Origin: Megalonaias nervosa
Taxonomy: Eukaryota; Mollusca; Bivalvia; Unionida; Unionidae
Assembly: GCA_016617855.1 (NCBI GenBank)
Contig: JAECUM010001073.1
Location: 62,001 to 126,000 of the forward strand
Length of the DNA stretch: 64,000 nucleotides
Direction: 5' to 3'
How positions within the stretch are numbered: position 1 is the first letter of the stretch; the number at the start of each line of letters is the position of its first letter. Of the stretch, positions 10,194 to 20,900 are shown in pieces. The notes under the pieces were generated by a model. The model was not told the DNA's origin. It saw only the letters and a list, made by a program, of their open reading frames with translations, and searched no databases. The position numbers and the translations under genes were made by a program.

Positions 10194-10652
10194 TCATTCC
10201 ATGATTTTAAAATCAGGATTCTCTCCCCTCATTAATTCTAGATCCAGATATTGAATAGGGTCTTCAGTGTAAGCCTTGATTATCGTTGTGAACTCCTCAT
10301 TGGATATTATACCATCAATGAGATACGACGAAATCAACGATGATAGTTTGGAGTATGGTATCATAGCCGCGTGCAGTTTTATTGTGTACCCGTGTAATTT
10401 TGCGTTTGTGCATGTAGCTATCTTTTTTGCAATTATGTTAAGAACACCAGCAATTGTTGTTGCAGCTGAAACACAAACTGTTATGACTGCTGGCGATGTC
10501 ATTATTATTGTTGATAGCAATACGCCGGTTCCAGCGATGACAGCGGACGCTGAATACACAACTACGTCAAGTACAACTACACGTCTGCGACATTTTTTAA
10601 CTTTTACTGCGTACTCGTCAATGACATTTTTATTTTTGTCTGCCACCCACAT
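10194..10652 (-). CDS. Membrane protein of Maverick type
   Basis: The intact 152-residue frame has a basic segment (KVKKCRRR) before a hydrophobic hairpin of two helices at about residues 25-48 and 52-75 (GTGVLLSTIIM, then TVCVSAATTIAGVLNII). A charged helical tail with a DGIISNEEF motif follows. Proteins with this layout, a glycine/alanine-rich hairpin and an IS(N/D)EEF motif, recur in animal Maverick elements, where a membrane-active virion role has been suggested. That role is inference here. The gene is closely spaced with its downstream neighbour. Confidence 0.55.
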   Translation of the reverse strand: MWVADKNKNVIDEYAVKVKKCRRRVVVLDVVVYSASAVIAGTGVLLSTIIMTSPAVITVCVSAATTIAGVLNIIAKKIATCTNAKLHGYTIKLHAAMIPYSKLSSLISSYLIDGIISNEEFTTIIKAYTEDPIQYLDLELMRGENPDFKIME

Positions 10653-10735
10653 ACTTGATTATATCTGTATTGGTTAGCGTCGATCATTATATTGTTGGTG
10701 GTAGTTTAGCGATTAATTCAAAACACCAATAAATA

Positions 10736-11622
10736 TTAAGTAATCAATTGAAGTATTTCAGCGACTTTTTCCAGACACCACCAGTAAGACGCTGCGGTTA
10801 ATTTTTTATCAGATGGTTCCAGTATAGAAGTTTCTTCGACCGCTTGATTTAACACAATAGACACGGTTCCAGAAAAATTATCGGTTTAATGACGCCATGG
10901 ATACGTGGTAAATATCCTAAATTTTGCAGCGCTGAACACGGACAGCCTATACCCACCAATGACTTCCGCGGTATGTTTGATAGTGTTATTTTGCTGTGGC
11001 CATGTTGATGATCCTGATGATACTGTGTATACCACGTTGATAATCTGCTTATGAGGAATTTTAATCAGATTAATTTTTTTAACTATACCAGGAATTCCAC
11101 TGACAATATCACCGAGTTTGTGTTAATTTCAGAGTGTTTTATGTCAACAAACAATGGATTTCCAAAGAAATCTTCTGCGATTTTATTAAATTTTTGAAAA
11201 TTTCTACGAGTATTTAAAAACATATTTACGTGAACGTCATATTCAGATCGCAGTGTGGTTAACTTGTCATCGATTGTAGTATCTGTATCATCTACGTATT
11301 TCTTTGTTGCGGCATCTTCGTCACTTGTTGGTTCTCTTAAAACAACGATTTTATTTCCATTGATGTTGAGTTCACGTGTCATTTTATCACCAGTGGATCG
11401 CAAACGATCAACAACACTTTTTATAATTCCATTTCTGATAGTTGCGATTGATACATTTGAGTCTCTGATTCTACCAACGTCAGTATATACTGAAATATTT
11501 TCCGTGTGAGCACCGAGAACTCTACGAATTATGTCGATCCACTTAATATTACTCGTCTTTAAAACACCATATTTATTCTGAAAAATAACAACTTCATCCC
11601 GGTCAACTCCAGAGAGGTTCAT
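10736..11622 (-). pseudogene. Fibre-like protein with phage tail-fibre motif, broken
   Basis: The first open part (11083-11622) includes LNINGNKIVVLREPTSDEDA followed by ATKKYVDD. The pattern P-x-D-x-DAATK-x-YVD marks the joint between strands and coiled coil in many phage and Polinton fibre proteins. A helical stretch follows. Near 11090-11105 the frame shifts; the text then continues through IPHKQIINVVYTVSSG and a beta-rich head to a TAA at 10886, and the same frame stays coding-like to TAA 10736. The product would be a receptor-binding spike; that is inference. The ATG overlaps the stop of the protease frame (ATGA type). Confidence 0.6.
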
Positions 11623-12125
11623 AATATAATATTCGACAAATCAATATCATCTTCTTTTTTCTTGTCTCTGACAGAATATCTTCCATAAATAAAAACCATT
11701 ATACTGTAAGGTTTGTTTAAAACGTTGGACGATGTATACTCGTGCACGACTTTATGAGGCGGTGTTGTTGATGATGATACAGCGTCGAGTACAGCGAGCA
11801 CTTAACGGCCACATATTGGTTGATCAGTTATTGTCTGTGTTGGTAATGTTGAATACCAGACTGGAATACTTTGCATGTTGCTAACATAATTTACAAATTC
11901 TTTTCGTGGTGCCAGTCCATACGAATCGAAATAAACAATTCCACGTGGATCAATCGCGTATGCAACCGAATGAGTACCTGGACCAGATTTTCCATCGAGA
12001 TTAATGATACCGGTTTCAACATTGTTTGGTTGTTTTGGTAATTGATCACGCATAAAAATACCTCTGAAGCTTTTGATGTTTAGTTTTTTTTTTTTAGCAG
12101 CATCAAGTAAATCAAAATTGGACAT
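11619..12125 (-). pseudogene. Adenain-like cysteine protease, one in-frame stop
   Basis: The ATG at 12123-12125 starts MSNFDLLDAAKKKKL, a common beginning of Maverick proteases. The catalytic residues of the adenovirus-type (C5/Ulp1-like) fold can be followed: His in GTHSVAYAI, Asp in VYFDSYGL, Gln and Cys in TDQPICG. Just after that cysteine a TAA at 11802-11804 stops the frame; similar sequence resumes at once (LAVLDAVSSS) and runs to 11619. The enzyme matures the capsid proteins. The upstream hydrophobic gene happens to be in the same frame, so a longer ORF appears on translation. Confidence 0.75.
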
Positions 12126-12600
12126 GGGAAGTATCAACGAAGTGTCCCGGGAAGTCTTAAACCCTTTCCGTAACACGAATGGGGGAGTTCCTGATAGTCT
12201 TCTTAGACCCATTCCTTTTTTTGGGGGGAATGGGGGGGGGGGGTGGTTTCCGTGACCTGTTGCTTTCTTTAATGCCATCCGAGCAGCAGTTCCAACAGCA
12301 CCAAGTAGAGCTGCTTTTGCAACAGCTGGGACTGCAGCGGCTATTAACGCTGGTATAGCTGCAAGAAGTGAAAATATGCCACCCGTCTTAGCGATGTCTT
12401 TAATGGCAGCCACAGAAAGATTAAGTCGTATGCCGGTCTTTGATCGTTTGGCTTTATTGAAGTGCTTGAATTGACGTTCTGTCAGTGATAGTTTATTTGA
12501 ACCACCTTGGATTTGTTCTTTTTTTAGTGATATTTTTATTCCCGAATTCTTTTTTGATACTGATTGTAGTTTTTTAATCTGACCAGATGTCAGACTGACA
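12126..12600 (-). CDS. Hydrophobic minor virion protein upstream of the protease
   Basis: The frame is open from the end of the major capsid gene to the protease ATG. It begins with two or three short repeats of the type LTxxQxKKLQ...GIKISL and LSLTERQFKHF, then an Ala-rich hydrophobic segment (LLAAIPALIAAAVPAV) and a Pro/Gly-rich tail. Such a repeat plus hydrophobic stretch is typical of a Maverick/adintovirus protein thought to act in capsid interior or membrane entry. No ATG is left at the 5' end; the only likely starts are GTG at 12411-12413 or a lost codon. A G run at 12222-12243 (plus strand) may be a slippage or error site. Confidence 0.55.
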
Positions 12601-13827
12601 CTAACATGATGAAGTAATAGATCGGATACAGAGTTGTAAAATCTAACTGTGATACTTGTAAACCAGAATCAACATTTTGATCACGTCCCATGAATGTCAT
12701 TAAACGATGATATGCACTTGCTACATGATTACTTTCAAAGTTCAATAATATATCCTCAGCTGGTTCTTGATGTCCATTTATCCGCAATGAAACCTCAGAA
12801 ACACCAAGTTTGTCAAAGATCATTATACTTTGTGTTTGTGAGTTTACTCGTGCAGCATCTTGGAAAGCAACAAATATATGTCGCGGTGCAGAGACACCTT
12901 GCTGTGATGCTATCTGCCATGTAAATAAACCATTAATTGTACTTTGAGCACTAACTGTGGTCATCATCAACCATGATAACATTGATTTACCACCTTGACT
13001 CATAAAAGAGAGTAAACGTTCTTCTTCAGGTATTGTTGGGGTCATTACTGGCATCCACAACGAAAGTTTTGTTAGTATTACTTTACCAACATCAACAATA
13101 ACAGCAGGTCGCCATATTGCATCATCATCTATAGCCTTTCATACGAGTATAACTGTGTGCTTGGCTCCGAAATAACCTTTCTGACATTTCTACAAACTCC
13201 AAAGATATGTGAGAGTTGAATTACACACGAAAATCTTCTACTTCCATCTTTCAGCATTGATCGACGTGCTGCGAATCCTAAGTTGAATTCTGGATTAGTA
13301 CCATGAACCACAGGCCACACATCAGGGTCAGCGTTGTCGGCATTGGTTCTTGGTCGTCTTATATTATATTGTCTGTTGTCAGGGTGGTTAGAAGTATCTT
13401 TCACAAACATCATTGACGGACCAGCTGATCTCGAATAATCGTCACTGTATCTTGCTAGACCCAATATCGTTGTGGCAACGTCGACGTCTTTCTGAATTGA
13501 TTCAATGGGTCTTCCGTCGATGATATAAGTAGCACTGTCGAACAATGCCATGATGCCATTATTAACAAAACCAACCATAACATCAGCTCCATAATCATTA
13601 TTATATGTTTTTAAAATTTCACCTTCTATTTCAATAAATGCTTCAGCGGATAAGAAATATCTGCTTGTATCCTAAACTTGCAGCTCAATTGGCCCACGCT
13701 GATTTGGCTGCCGTGCGTCATAAGAATAATAATGATAATCACGTATCGATTCATCTTTGAGAACTGGCGCATCCATGTCAAATGCGGGATCAGATACACG
13801 TTTGAACATCTTTATTATATTTGTCAT
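12590..13827 (-). pseudogene. Double-jelly-roll major capsid protein, one stop and one frameshift
   Basis: The ATG at 13825-13827 opens a frame of about 412 codons. Recognisable blocks of Maverick/adintovirus capsid proteins are ATTILGLARYSDDYSRSAG near the middle, NLGFAARRSML, LSHIFGVCRNVRKVI and a C-terminal HRLMTFMGRD. A TAG at 13672-13674 breaks the N-terminal part in frame (codon 52). Near 13130 the frame shifts by one base and continues in the second open part to 12590. The protein would form the trimeric capsomers. It overlaps the next gene slightly and sits just left of two small virion-type genes. Confidence 0.78.
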
Positions 13828-13860
13828 TGTCTAACAAGAAGACCACTTCCTGCTATCAGA

Positions 13861-14235
13861 CTAGCAGTTATATTTTTTTTTTTCTGACATGGGTACACCA
13901 GCTAACTCTGCTAATTTTAAATATGCATCTTGATTTATTATTTTATTAACATTTGCAGGCATCACTTCAGTGCTGGGTAATTTTACTGGCTGAGGTTTTC
14001 GTCGTATTAATCGTGCTTGTCTATCCTTGATTGCTGAGAATGCTTTGCTATCAACATCACCAACAGCACCAATACCTTTTTCACGAACAACGTCAATAGC
14101 TTTCATTCCCAGTTGCTTTGCAATCGGTATCGCTTTTGGAGCTATCCTTCTGAATAGACCCTAAACAACATCACAGAGTCCATCACCGTAGATAGCTTTG
14201 TACGTTGGTAATCTCGAATTTATCACCCTGACCAT
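13861..14235 (-). pseudogene. Small basic virion-type protein, one in-frame stop
   Basis: From ATG 14233-14235 the frame reads about 125 codons to a stop at 13861. It has INSRLPTYKAIYGDGLCDVV near the start, a feature shared with Maverick genes placed upstream of the capsid gene, and a basic middle (RQARLIRRKPQPVK). A TAG at 14161-14163 interrupts it; an internal ATG follows at 14104-14106. The basic content would suit a DNA-binding core role, but no diagnostic motif is seen. It ends 34 bp before the capsid start. Confidence 0.5.
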
Positions 14236-14306
14236 TAAAGGTCCACGCTAAGCGTTATGTATAATCATCTTATTTTCTTGTCACTGATCTAATTGCATAC
14301 CCTCAA

Positions 14307-14732
14307 TCACTCACTGCGGTAATCGTCATTGATTTCATCGATGACGGACCGATAAACATTAATATCCATAATACCAGCTGTAAATAATCTCTGACAAATA
14401 GCAGCTGCTTCATTAATGATTTTTGGGGAAATATTAACGGCTTGTTTTCCTCCAATGAGGATTTCTAGTCTGTCCACGTCGGTAAGGACGTTATTGGGGC
14501 ATGAGGTAATAAGACCACTTCCCCATGTACCCGTACCAAGACCACTTCCAGTTGTTTCTTCTTCCTCAATACGAGGTGGGCCGAATGGCGATTTTTCTGG
14601 CGATAATATACCTCCGGGTAATGGCGCTCTTTTAACTTCATCGAGTTGTTTTTTAAAATTTGCAAATTCATCCTTATATTTATCAATGATTCTAGATATA
14701 CACAAGACTTTCGAACTACAAAAGGAATCCAT
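14307..14732 (-). CDS. Maverick virion-type protein of unknown function
   Basis: An intact 141-residue frame with a helical N-terminus (IIDKYKDEFANFKKQLDEVK), a Gly/Pro/Ser-rich linker and a helical C-terminal domain (INEAAAICQRLFTAGIMDIN). I do not recognise a named family. Its place between two other small genes leftward of the element's right end fits a structural or assembly role. An alternative frame over the same bases (14465-14746) has lower-complexity sequence and is taken as a shadow. Confidence 0.45.
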   Translation of the reverse strand: MDSFCSSKVLCISRIIDKYKDEFANFKKQLDEVKRAPLPGGILSPEKSPFGPPRIEEEETTGSGLGTGTWGSGLITSCPNNVLTDVDRLEILIGGKQAVNISPKIINEAAAICQRLFTAGIMDINVYRSVIDEINDDYRSE

Positions 14733-14738
14733 TTTTTC

Positions 14739-15250
14739 TCAAACACTAGCGGTGTTTGGGTCTAAGAATTTATCACGATCTGAATATCCTGTTGCTGCAA
14801 CCGCTATAGTTCGCTCTCGAAGTAGTCTACGACCTCCTTCGGTAAATCGGGCTGGTGGTCTTAGTTTTCGTTTTGGTTTTGGCGTAACAATATCTCTTAC
14901 ATCACCGACCTCCTCACGAACTTTGTCAACTCTCTCAAATACTTGTTGTATTTCTTCTTGTAATTGTGGCTTAGCCGCAGCTATTTCAGTTGGAAGTTCT
15001 CGTAGAATCTTTTTGTTTTCTTAGTTCTTGCTGATATTTTTCCAGTTGCTTTAGCTGTTTGCTCCAGCGTAAGAAAAGGATCTTTGGTAGCCTTTGTAAC
15101 CGGTTTAAATAATTGTTCTGCACCTTCTGCCAATTCCACCCGAGACTCCAGTCGAGCTTGTAGCTGTTGCATGACAGAATCACGGACGGGGAGATATTTC
15201 TTAATTGCCTCTAGTCGTTCTCGAGCTAATCTAACTGTTTGAGATTCCAT
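14739..15250 (-). pseudogene. Coiled-coil virion-type protein, frameshifted
   Basis: This is the first gene from the right end. The ATG at 15250 starts MESQTVRLARERLEAIKKYL and a charged helical protein. In an A-rich run near 15013 (RTKKTKR) the frame slips; the second frame carries on through IQQVFERVDKVREEVGDVRD, again coiled coil, to TGA 14739-14741. Together about 170 codons. The function is unknown; long helices suggest a minor capsid or scaffold role. Homopolymer slippage, as mutation or assembly error, is the likely cause of the break. Confidence 0.5.
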
Positions 15251-15276
15251 TATTGATATAATAATGATTTAATTAC

Positions 15277-15293
15277 AGCAGCAGAGAGGGTGA
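15277..15293 (+). repeat. 17-bp inverted repeat, left arm, near right end of the Maverick
   Basis: AGCAGCAGAGAGGGTGA at 15277-15293 is matched exactly by its reverse complement at 15523-15539, spanning 263 bp. It lies just beyond the last Maverick gene. Confidence 0.6.
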
Positions 15294-15522
15294 CGACCAA
15301 TAGTAAGTGTCCTGGTAAGTAAACGAACACGCATAAAATAAAAAATAAAAAAATAAAAAAAATGAAAACACAAGCGTCAAAAATAAAGTAACAAAATGAG
15401 CTAACCCAATTAGAGAAATCTCGGTCGGTTAGAGGCTTCGGTTTGGCGTTAATGACCTTGTATTTTCAGCCTTTGTAGGGACCTTATTTTTCTCGAACTG
15501 ACATTTCAAGCAAATGGTCTAA

Positions 15523-15539
15523 TCACCCTCTCTGCTGCT
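15523..15539 (-). repeat. 17-bp inverted repeat, right arm
   Basis: Exact reverse complement of 15277-15293. Coding character of the Maverick ends to its left, so this is used as an approximate right limit of the element. Confidence 0.6.
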
Positions 15540-15540
15540 T

Positions 15541-17759
15541 GGAGATTGTTATGAGACGAGAACTATAATGGGCCGACTCTGCTATAGGCCAGGTTGTTCC
15601 GGAATATTTTAAAATACTTGGTTAAGAAAGTAGTTGTTAAAAATATATACACACATAACAATAAAACTCTAATGCCAGTGTGTAATGAAATTAATTTTGA
15701 TAAACATCAAGAATATATTAATTATTGACAAGTATATAGATATAAAAAGGTATTAAATAGTGAAATCAGTATGTATGTATATATGTATATATTGTTATGT
15801 ATATGTAATTAAATTACTTGTGTGTTAGTTTTAAAATCTTTTTTATTTGAATTTTGTTTCATTATACTTTATTGTAATGATAATTTTTCATTGGATTTGA
15901 ATCTCTTTCCCGAAATTTGGCTCACAGTTTTTGTAAATATCGGGTGAAAACGATTGGCTATTGCCAAGGTCTTTTACAATCTACGTGTTTGCTCTGTTGT
16001 AAACGGTTTTATTTTTAAATTCATTTACAGCGTGAGAATTTGATTCTTAGATAGGGCTATTCTTGCAAACGTGATTAATGGCATTTTTTTAAATTGCGAT
16101 GTTCCAATTAGAAATCACGTAGCCCATCACGTGAAGCACCATGTGATCGAAAATCGCGGCTTTAAACAGTCAGTTGTATTTTAAACCTTGAGGGCTCAAG
16201 AGGTTTTTATTGTTGCTGCCAGATTGTTTTTGAAGTTCATCTGTTTTTTGGGAAATTTAATAATTTATTCTCTAGAAGACTAAACAGGTATACTTTTTTC
16301 TAAAAAGTTCTGGGACAAAGAAATTCAGTGGAAATTTATTCTGGAATTATAAATGGAAACATTATAAACTGTGATTCAATCGAGGATCTATTGCCACCAG
16401 TACAACGACCTTATCTGACGTCATCGCCTCCATATTGGAATTTCATCGAGATTCGAACCCTGATTCTATTAGAACTGTTTAGTGATAGGACTTATATTTT
16501 TCACTCTTAGGATTAAATTTTTGATTATATTCACAAACCGTAAGTCTTTATATATATATTTGACAAAATATAAAGATTAAATATTATGTATTTGAATGTA
16601 TTTGGGAATATTTAAGTTTATTTGAGTAAAAAGACGCACCTCTAGTGTTTTATATATTTTACTCAGAATACCGATGTTAAATAAAATTTCTTGTTCCTTG
16701 TATCGTTTTGGACGCATTAGGGCGTCTCGCCCCAAAATCCCTTCAGATATTTTAATTGATTTCCTGCCACTTGCCATTTTACTTCATTTCTTTTGGAATT
16801 TGCCTCATTATTCCCATTTCGTTGGGGTTTTTTTTTCATTATATTCATTTCAATAATTAGTTTAAATTTGTTTTCGTTGTTTTTCAGTTTGCAATGTTTA
16901 GCCTGTTTTAGCTTCTTGTAGGTTTCTTTTCTTCTCTTATGATCTTTTTATTATTTAGATCTCTTCTCGTCCTCTTATAAATCTATAAAATCCGTTTCGC
17001 ATGTATGCACAGTTACGCTTCTTTTGACGTGTTATAGATCTTATCCAACCTCGTTTTGCCTGATGAAGACCTCTTTTCACCTACTACATTCACGTTCTTT
17101 TTCTTTTTTGGAGGTATGTTTTAGTCACTTTTGTTGTCTCTAAAGCAATTTTAGCCTGGTCTAGGTCTCGTTTCATTTTATATTGTTCTGTTTTTGCCTC
17201 ATTAATCTTATTTTATCTACTCTCTAAAATGTAATTTCGCCTCTTTTCGTCTCTTGTGCGCATGTTATCGATATTAAGGTATGGCCGCCATGCCTGTTAT
17301 TCAAGTGCTCTGAATCTTTCCGTAAAATGCAGTAAGCGTCAAATTAACAAGGATCGTATGCGGTTCAATGCCACCTTCTGGACCATTACGTAATACTTGG
17401 GTCCTTTCTCAGTAAAAAAACAAAAATTAGTCATTTAAATCCAGTGCTGGAAATTTACTCCGTACGCACAAGCTATTGGAACATAAATACATATTTGAGT
17501 GAATAATGTATGACATAATCTTAACGGTTCAGTACAAAACGTTTTATGGTTGACACATAAGCCGTGTTTTTGTTTTGGTTTAATTTTGCATCATGCGATC
17601 ATTACTGTCAATTCTAGCGCATCTAGTATATTGGTGATTACTACTTGTAAATGGAACATGTGGATTCTCTAACATTTGGATAATTCCTTAATATTCTATT
17701 AGAGGAAAAAAGTAACCTAAAAAAAAAAAAAAAAACCTAATTGAAGGGTTTTTATCTTC
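15541..17759. other. Spacer between Maverick and LRSAM1; upstream region of the host gene
   Basis: No coding frame is supported. It must hold the 5' untranslated sequence and promoter of LRSAM1, but no TATA box or CpG-rich island is clear. Bases about 15787-15901 recur, inverted, at 62753-62858. A run of 18 A lies at about 17718. Confidence 0.4.
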
Positions 17760-17960
17760 ATGGGACAAGTTTCAGGGAAAAAAAGATCAGGTTCATTGTC
17801 TCGGATACACGACCATGATTCAGTGTCAGATTATCCCCAAAACCAGTCTGATACCACCGACAACGTAGCTTTCAGCCAGCAAAAGAAAAATAAAAAGATG
17901 CCACTTCTTCGGAAACAGAGTGATAAAGCAAAGAAGAGATCTCAGTATCAACAGTATCTG
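17760..17960 (+). CDS. LRSAM1: LRSAM1 exon 1
   Basis: The frame opens at ATG 17760, the first after an in-frame TGA, and leaves at the donor GTACTT after YQQYL, phase 0. The vertebrate-type start is the ATG at 17898 (MPLLRKQ). The 46 residues before it are Ser/Lys-rich and begin MGQVSGKK. A possible acceptor, TTTCAG at 17768-17773, means the first 14 bases of this frame might be intron; then translation would start at 17898. Confidence 0.85.
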
Positions 17961-20900
17961 GTACTTTTTTTAAATTGAAATATTTATCCAGTAGAGTGTC
18001 CTTCTCAGAAATTGTTAATGATTAAGTGGTAAACTTTAAAGTAGTGTGGTGTTGTTACCACAAAGGTATCCACTTTACCTTAAATAATTAATGAAAGTAT
18101 TTGTTTTTTTAAACAAAGTCATTTGATAAATTAGACTTTCATAATGGTCACATTAGTCATAATGTTTTGTGACAGTGTTTAGAGCTTTTGAATGTGTGAT
18201 TGAGCAGTGAGGATTTAATGGCAATATCTTTAAATTTAACAAGGTATAATCTACATGAAGCTTTAGTGGGAATATTTACTAAGGTAGCAGGACTAGACTG
18301 GAAGCTGTAGTGGAAATGTTTATTAAGATAACAGGACAAAACAGGAAGCTGTAATGGAAGCATTTTTTTTAAGGTAGCAGAACAATCGGGGAAAATGTTT
18401 CCTGGTTTTGGAAGGCATAAGAGTTGCATGACTTGTACCTAAACCTACTGATGACAGATTCGCTTATTCTATATGTATTCGATCTAAGTTAAAAAATCAT
18501 GGGGTACAAACTTTAATAAGTAAGTTGTAAATTAATTGTGATTTCTGATGTACTTAGGCAAAAGAGGTGATGCTTTAAATGCCATTGTTACTTTTGAACA
18601 TGCAGCTTTTTTATACTGTTATCTTTTTGTTTAGGCTCAGGAAAGTCCAGAACCAATATTTGACTTGTCCGGCTGTGAACTTGGTGAAGTAGGTATTTAG
18701 CTATTTTGGTTTGATGCTTTTTAGCACAGCATAATACCAGTATGTTATTTATTGCTGAGGCAGTTGGATTAAAGTACCTTGCCCAGCAGCTGACCCTGGC
18801 TGGTAGGATTCGAACCCACATCTTTTCAATTACGAGTCCACTGAACCACCACAGCTCCTTATTTAGTTTCATTAAGTTTATTGATTAATAAATTCTCCAT
18901 TAGTACTTTATTGCCCAAGTTAAAGGAAATAAAATTCACATTAGTTCTGATTTGCTTGAAAATCCTATTTAGTCTTTGAGCAACAAGTAAAGCTGTTAAA
19001 ATTTTAGGAAAGTCTAACAGGTAACTGCCGATCCTGATGAATGGTTACTTGGTTACCTGATCAAAGGGAAATTATATTACATGTGAACCTGAACTGTTTT
19101 GTTGTAAATTCATACATGCCAATACCCCTAGAGGTATATGTGTAATTATTACATGTACAAATGTAAGTGGCAAAAAAGTATAATCTGAGCACAAAGAGTA
19201 TATATATTACATGCCATAATTACAAAAAAACATATGAAAAATCTACATTGATTATTGCTACTTACCTGGATCAGCAGTTAGTTAAAATTTTGTTGTCACA
19301 AATCAGCTAAATCTACGCGGATTAGTACCAGAATACAGACACAAAACAAAATGATTATTTATAAACAACTAGTCTACATTTTTAACTTTTGCAGAAAGGT
19401 TGTAAAGTCAAGTCCACAAATTCTGAATGCTGTATTACATTACTGTCAGTTCCTCTTTCCAAATTTATAAAAGTATTCTCAATTTGTCCTTTTCCTGATG
19501 CAGCATGTTATTCAGTTTAACAAATTGCTGTCTTCTAACATTTTTCCGTATAACGTCCACAAGTCACATCGATAAAGTCTGTTTCACTTAATATTTGGTT
19601 CCATATTTTACAATATAGACTGTTCTACTACTTTAGTCTGTATCAGACTATAATGAATCTGTGACACATGGTTTCAGATTCAAGAAACCCATCTGTTTTC
19701 ATGGAAATGTGTCATGTACAGTTAGTGAGTTACTGTAAATAGAAAATGAGAAAATTGTTCAGTGTACATAGCCAATTGGTCACACACATAGAAAATATAA
19801 AATCAGTGGACAAAAGTCTCCAATGGATAAATGTGCAGCAGCCAATAGTCAGATGACATGAGCCTTGAACTGTACTCATTATTCTTTGTTTCACTTGCTC
19901 CTGATGTTGCCAGATATAATCTTTGATCTAAACTTGGAAAACCCATTTTTTTACATGAACTAAACAGGTACCCTATAGCTAATTATTGCAGTTTCTTGTA
20001 TCTTAGCTGTAATTAAAGTTATTCAACAACTTTTGTTTGATGTATAGTTAATCCCAATACATGTAACTTACCATCACTGTAGCTATTGGAATCTGTTGCA
20101 TACATACAGTATATTTCCTATATTTAATATATTTGAAATCAGCAAATAAAAGATAATCAAACAATTTTAGTTTTCTTTTCAGTACAGCGCTCCCAGTTAT
20201 AACCCGCCTCATTATAATGTGATTCTAGATACAATGCAGTACTATTAAGGACCCCATAACCAGAGTAATACCAATGTATAACAATATGGATTGAAAGAGA
20301 AGTTAGAACTTAGTCATAAACACCATTATGTAGCAGATTGTTATTGTATCTGCTGTACCACAGTTCAGTATATTATGCTATTCTGAATATATTGCCATTC
20401 TCAATATAACACTGTTTGGTATCTAAAGTGGTTGGTGATTATGGACCCTGAGTACTGTGTTATAACAAGGGGGAGCCAGTGTTGTACCTAGAGTGTGGGC
20501 CTGTGGGTTTTTGTCGCTGATGTTTTTGTCCGATGTCTCCCAAATGTTGATGTCTGTTTTAGTTCAGAGAAACAAAATCTCAAAATCCCCTTGGTGTTGT
20601 CAGTTTCGAAAGAACATGTAAGTTGAGACACTTGTACATACCGCATTCCATGTCTTACATTGTTGTCAGTGTTTACATCAGCATGGATGAATATCAAAGG
20701 TATAGGAGTGGCCTGTATACAATATTATCCTTTTAGGAAGTATTATAATCAGTTGTTGCAGACAGCATTCTGCCAGTAAATACTATCTTAGAGAGATATG
20801 TGCAATTCATGAATACACACCAGTTATTTGAGCAACATCAAGCAGAGAGCACATGTCAGTGTGGTAGTCCCATGTTACAACAAAACCATCATTGTCGTGT

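Larger units (their letters stand above)
1..15540. mobile_element. Degraded Maverick/Polinton (adintovirus-like) element, left end outside window
   Basis: The hallmark set of Maverick/Polinton genes is present together: a retroviral-type DDE integrase, protein-primed family B DNA polymerase, adenain-type cysteine protease and double-jelly-roll major capsid protein, with several small virion-type genes. Gene polarity is mainly leftward (minus) from 15.25 kb, with the integrase and a PLA2-like gene rightward at the left. Nearly every gene has an in-frame stop or a frameshift, so the copy cannot work. The right limit is put near 15540, after the last gene and a 17-bp inverted repeat; no left terminal repeat is in view. 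No FtsK/HerA-type packaging ATPase was found, so it is either lost or lies left of base 1. Confidence 0.88.

Noticed and set aside
10276..10677. Plus ORF of 133 residues
   Set aside because: Antisense of the Maverick membrane protein, which has a better gene context and composition.
14416..15024. Plus ORF of 202 residues
   Set aside because: Ser/Pro-rich antisense frame over two Maverick genes; it crosses their boundary and has no motif.
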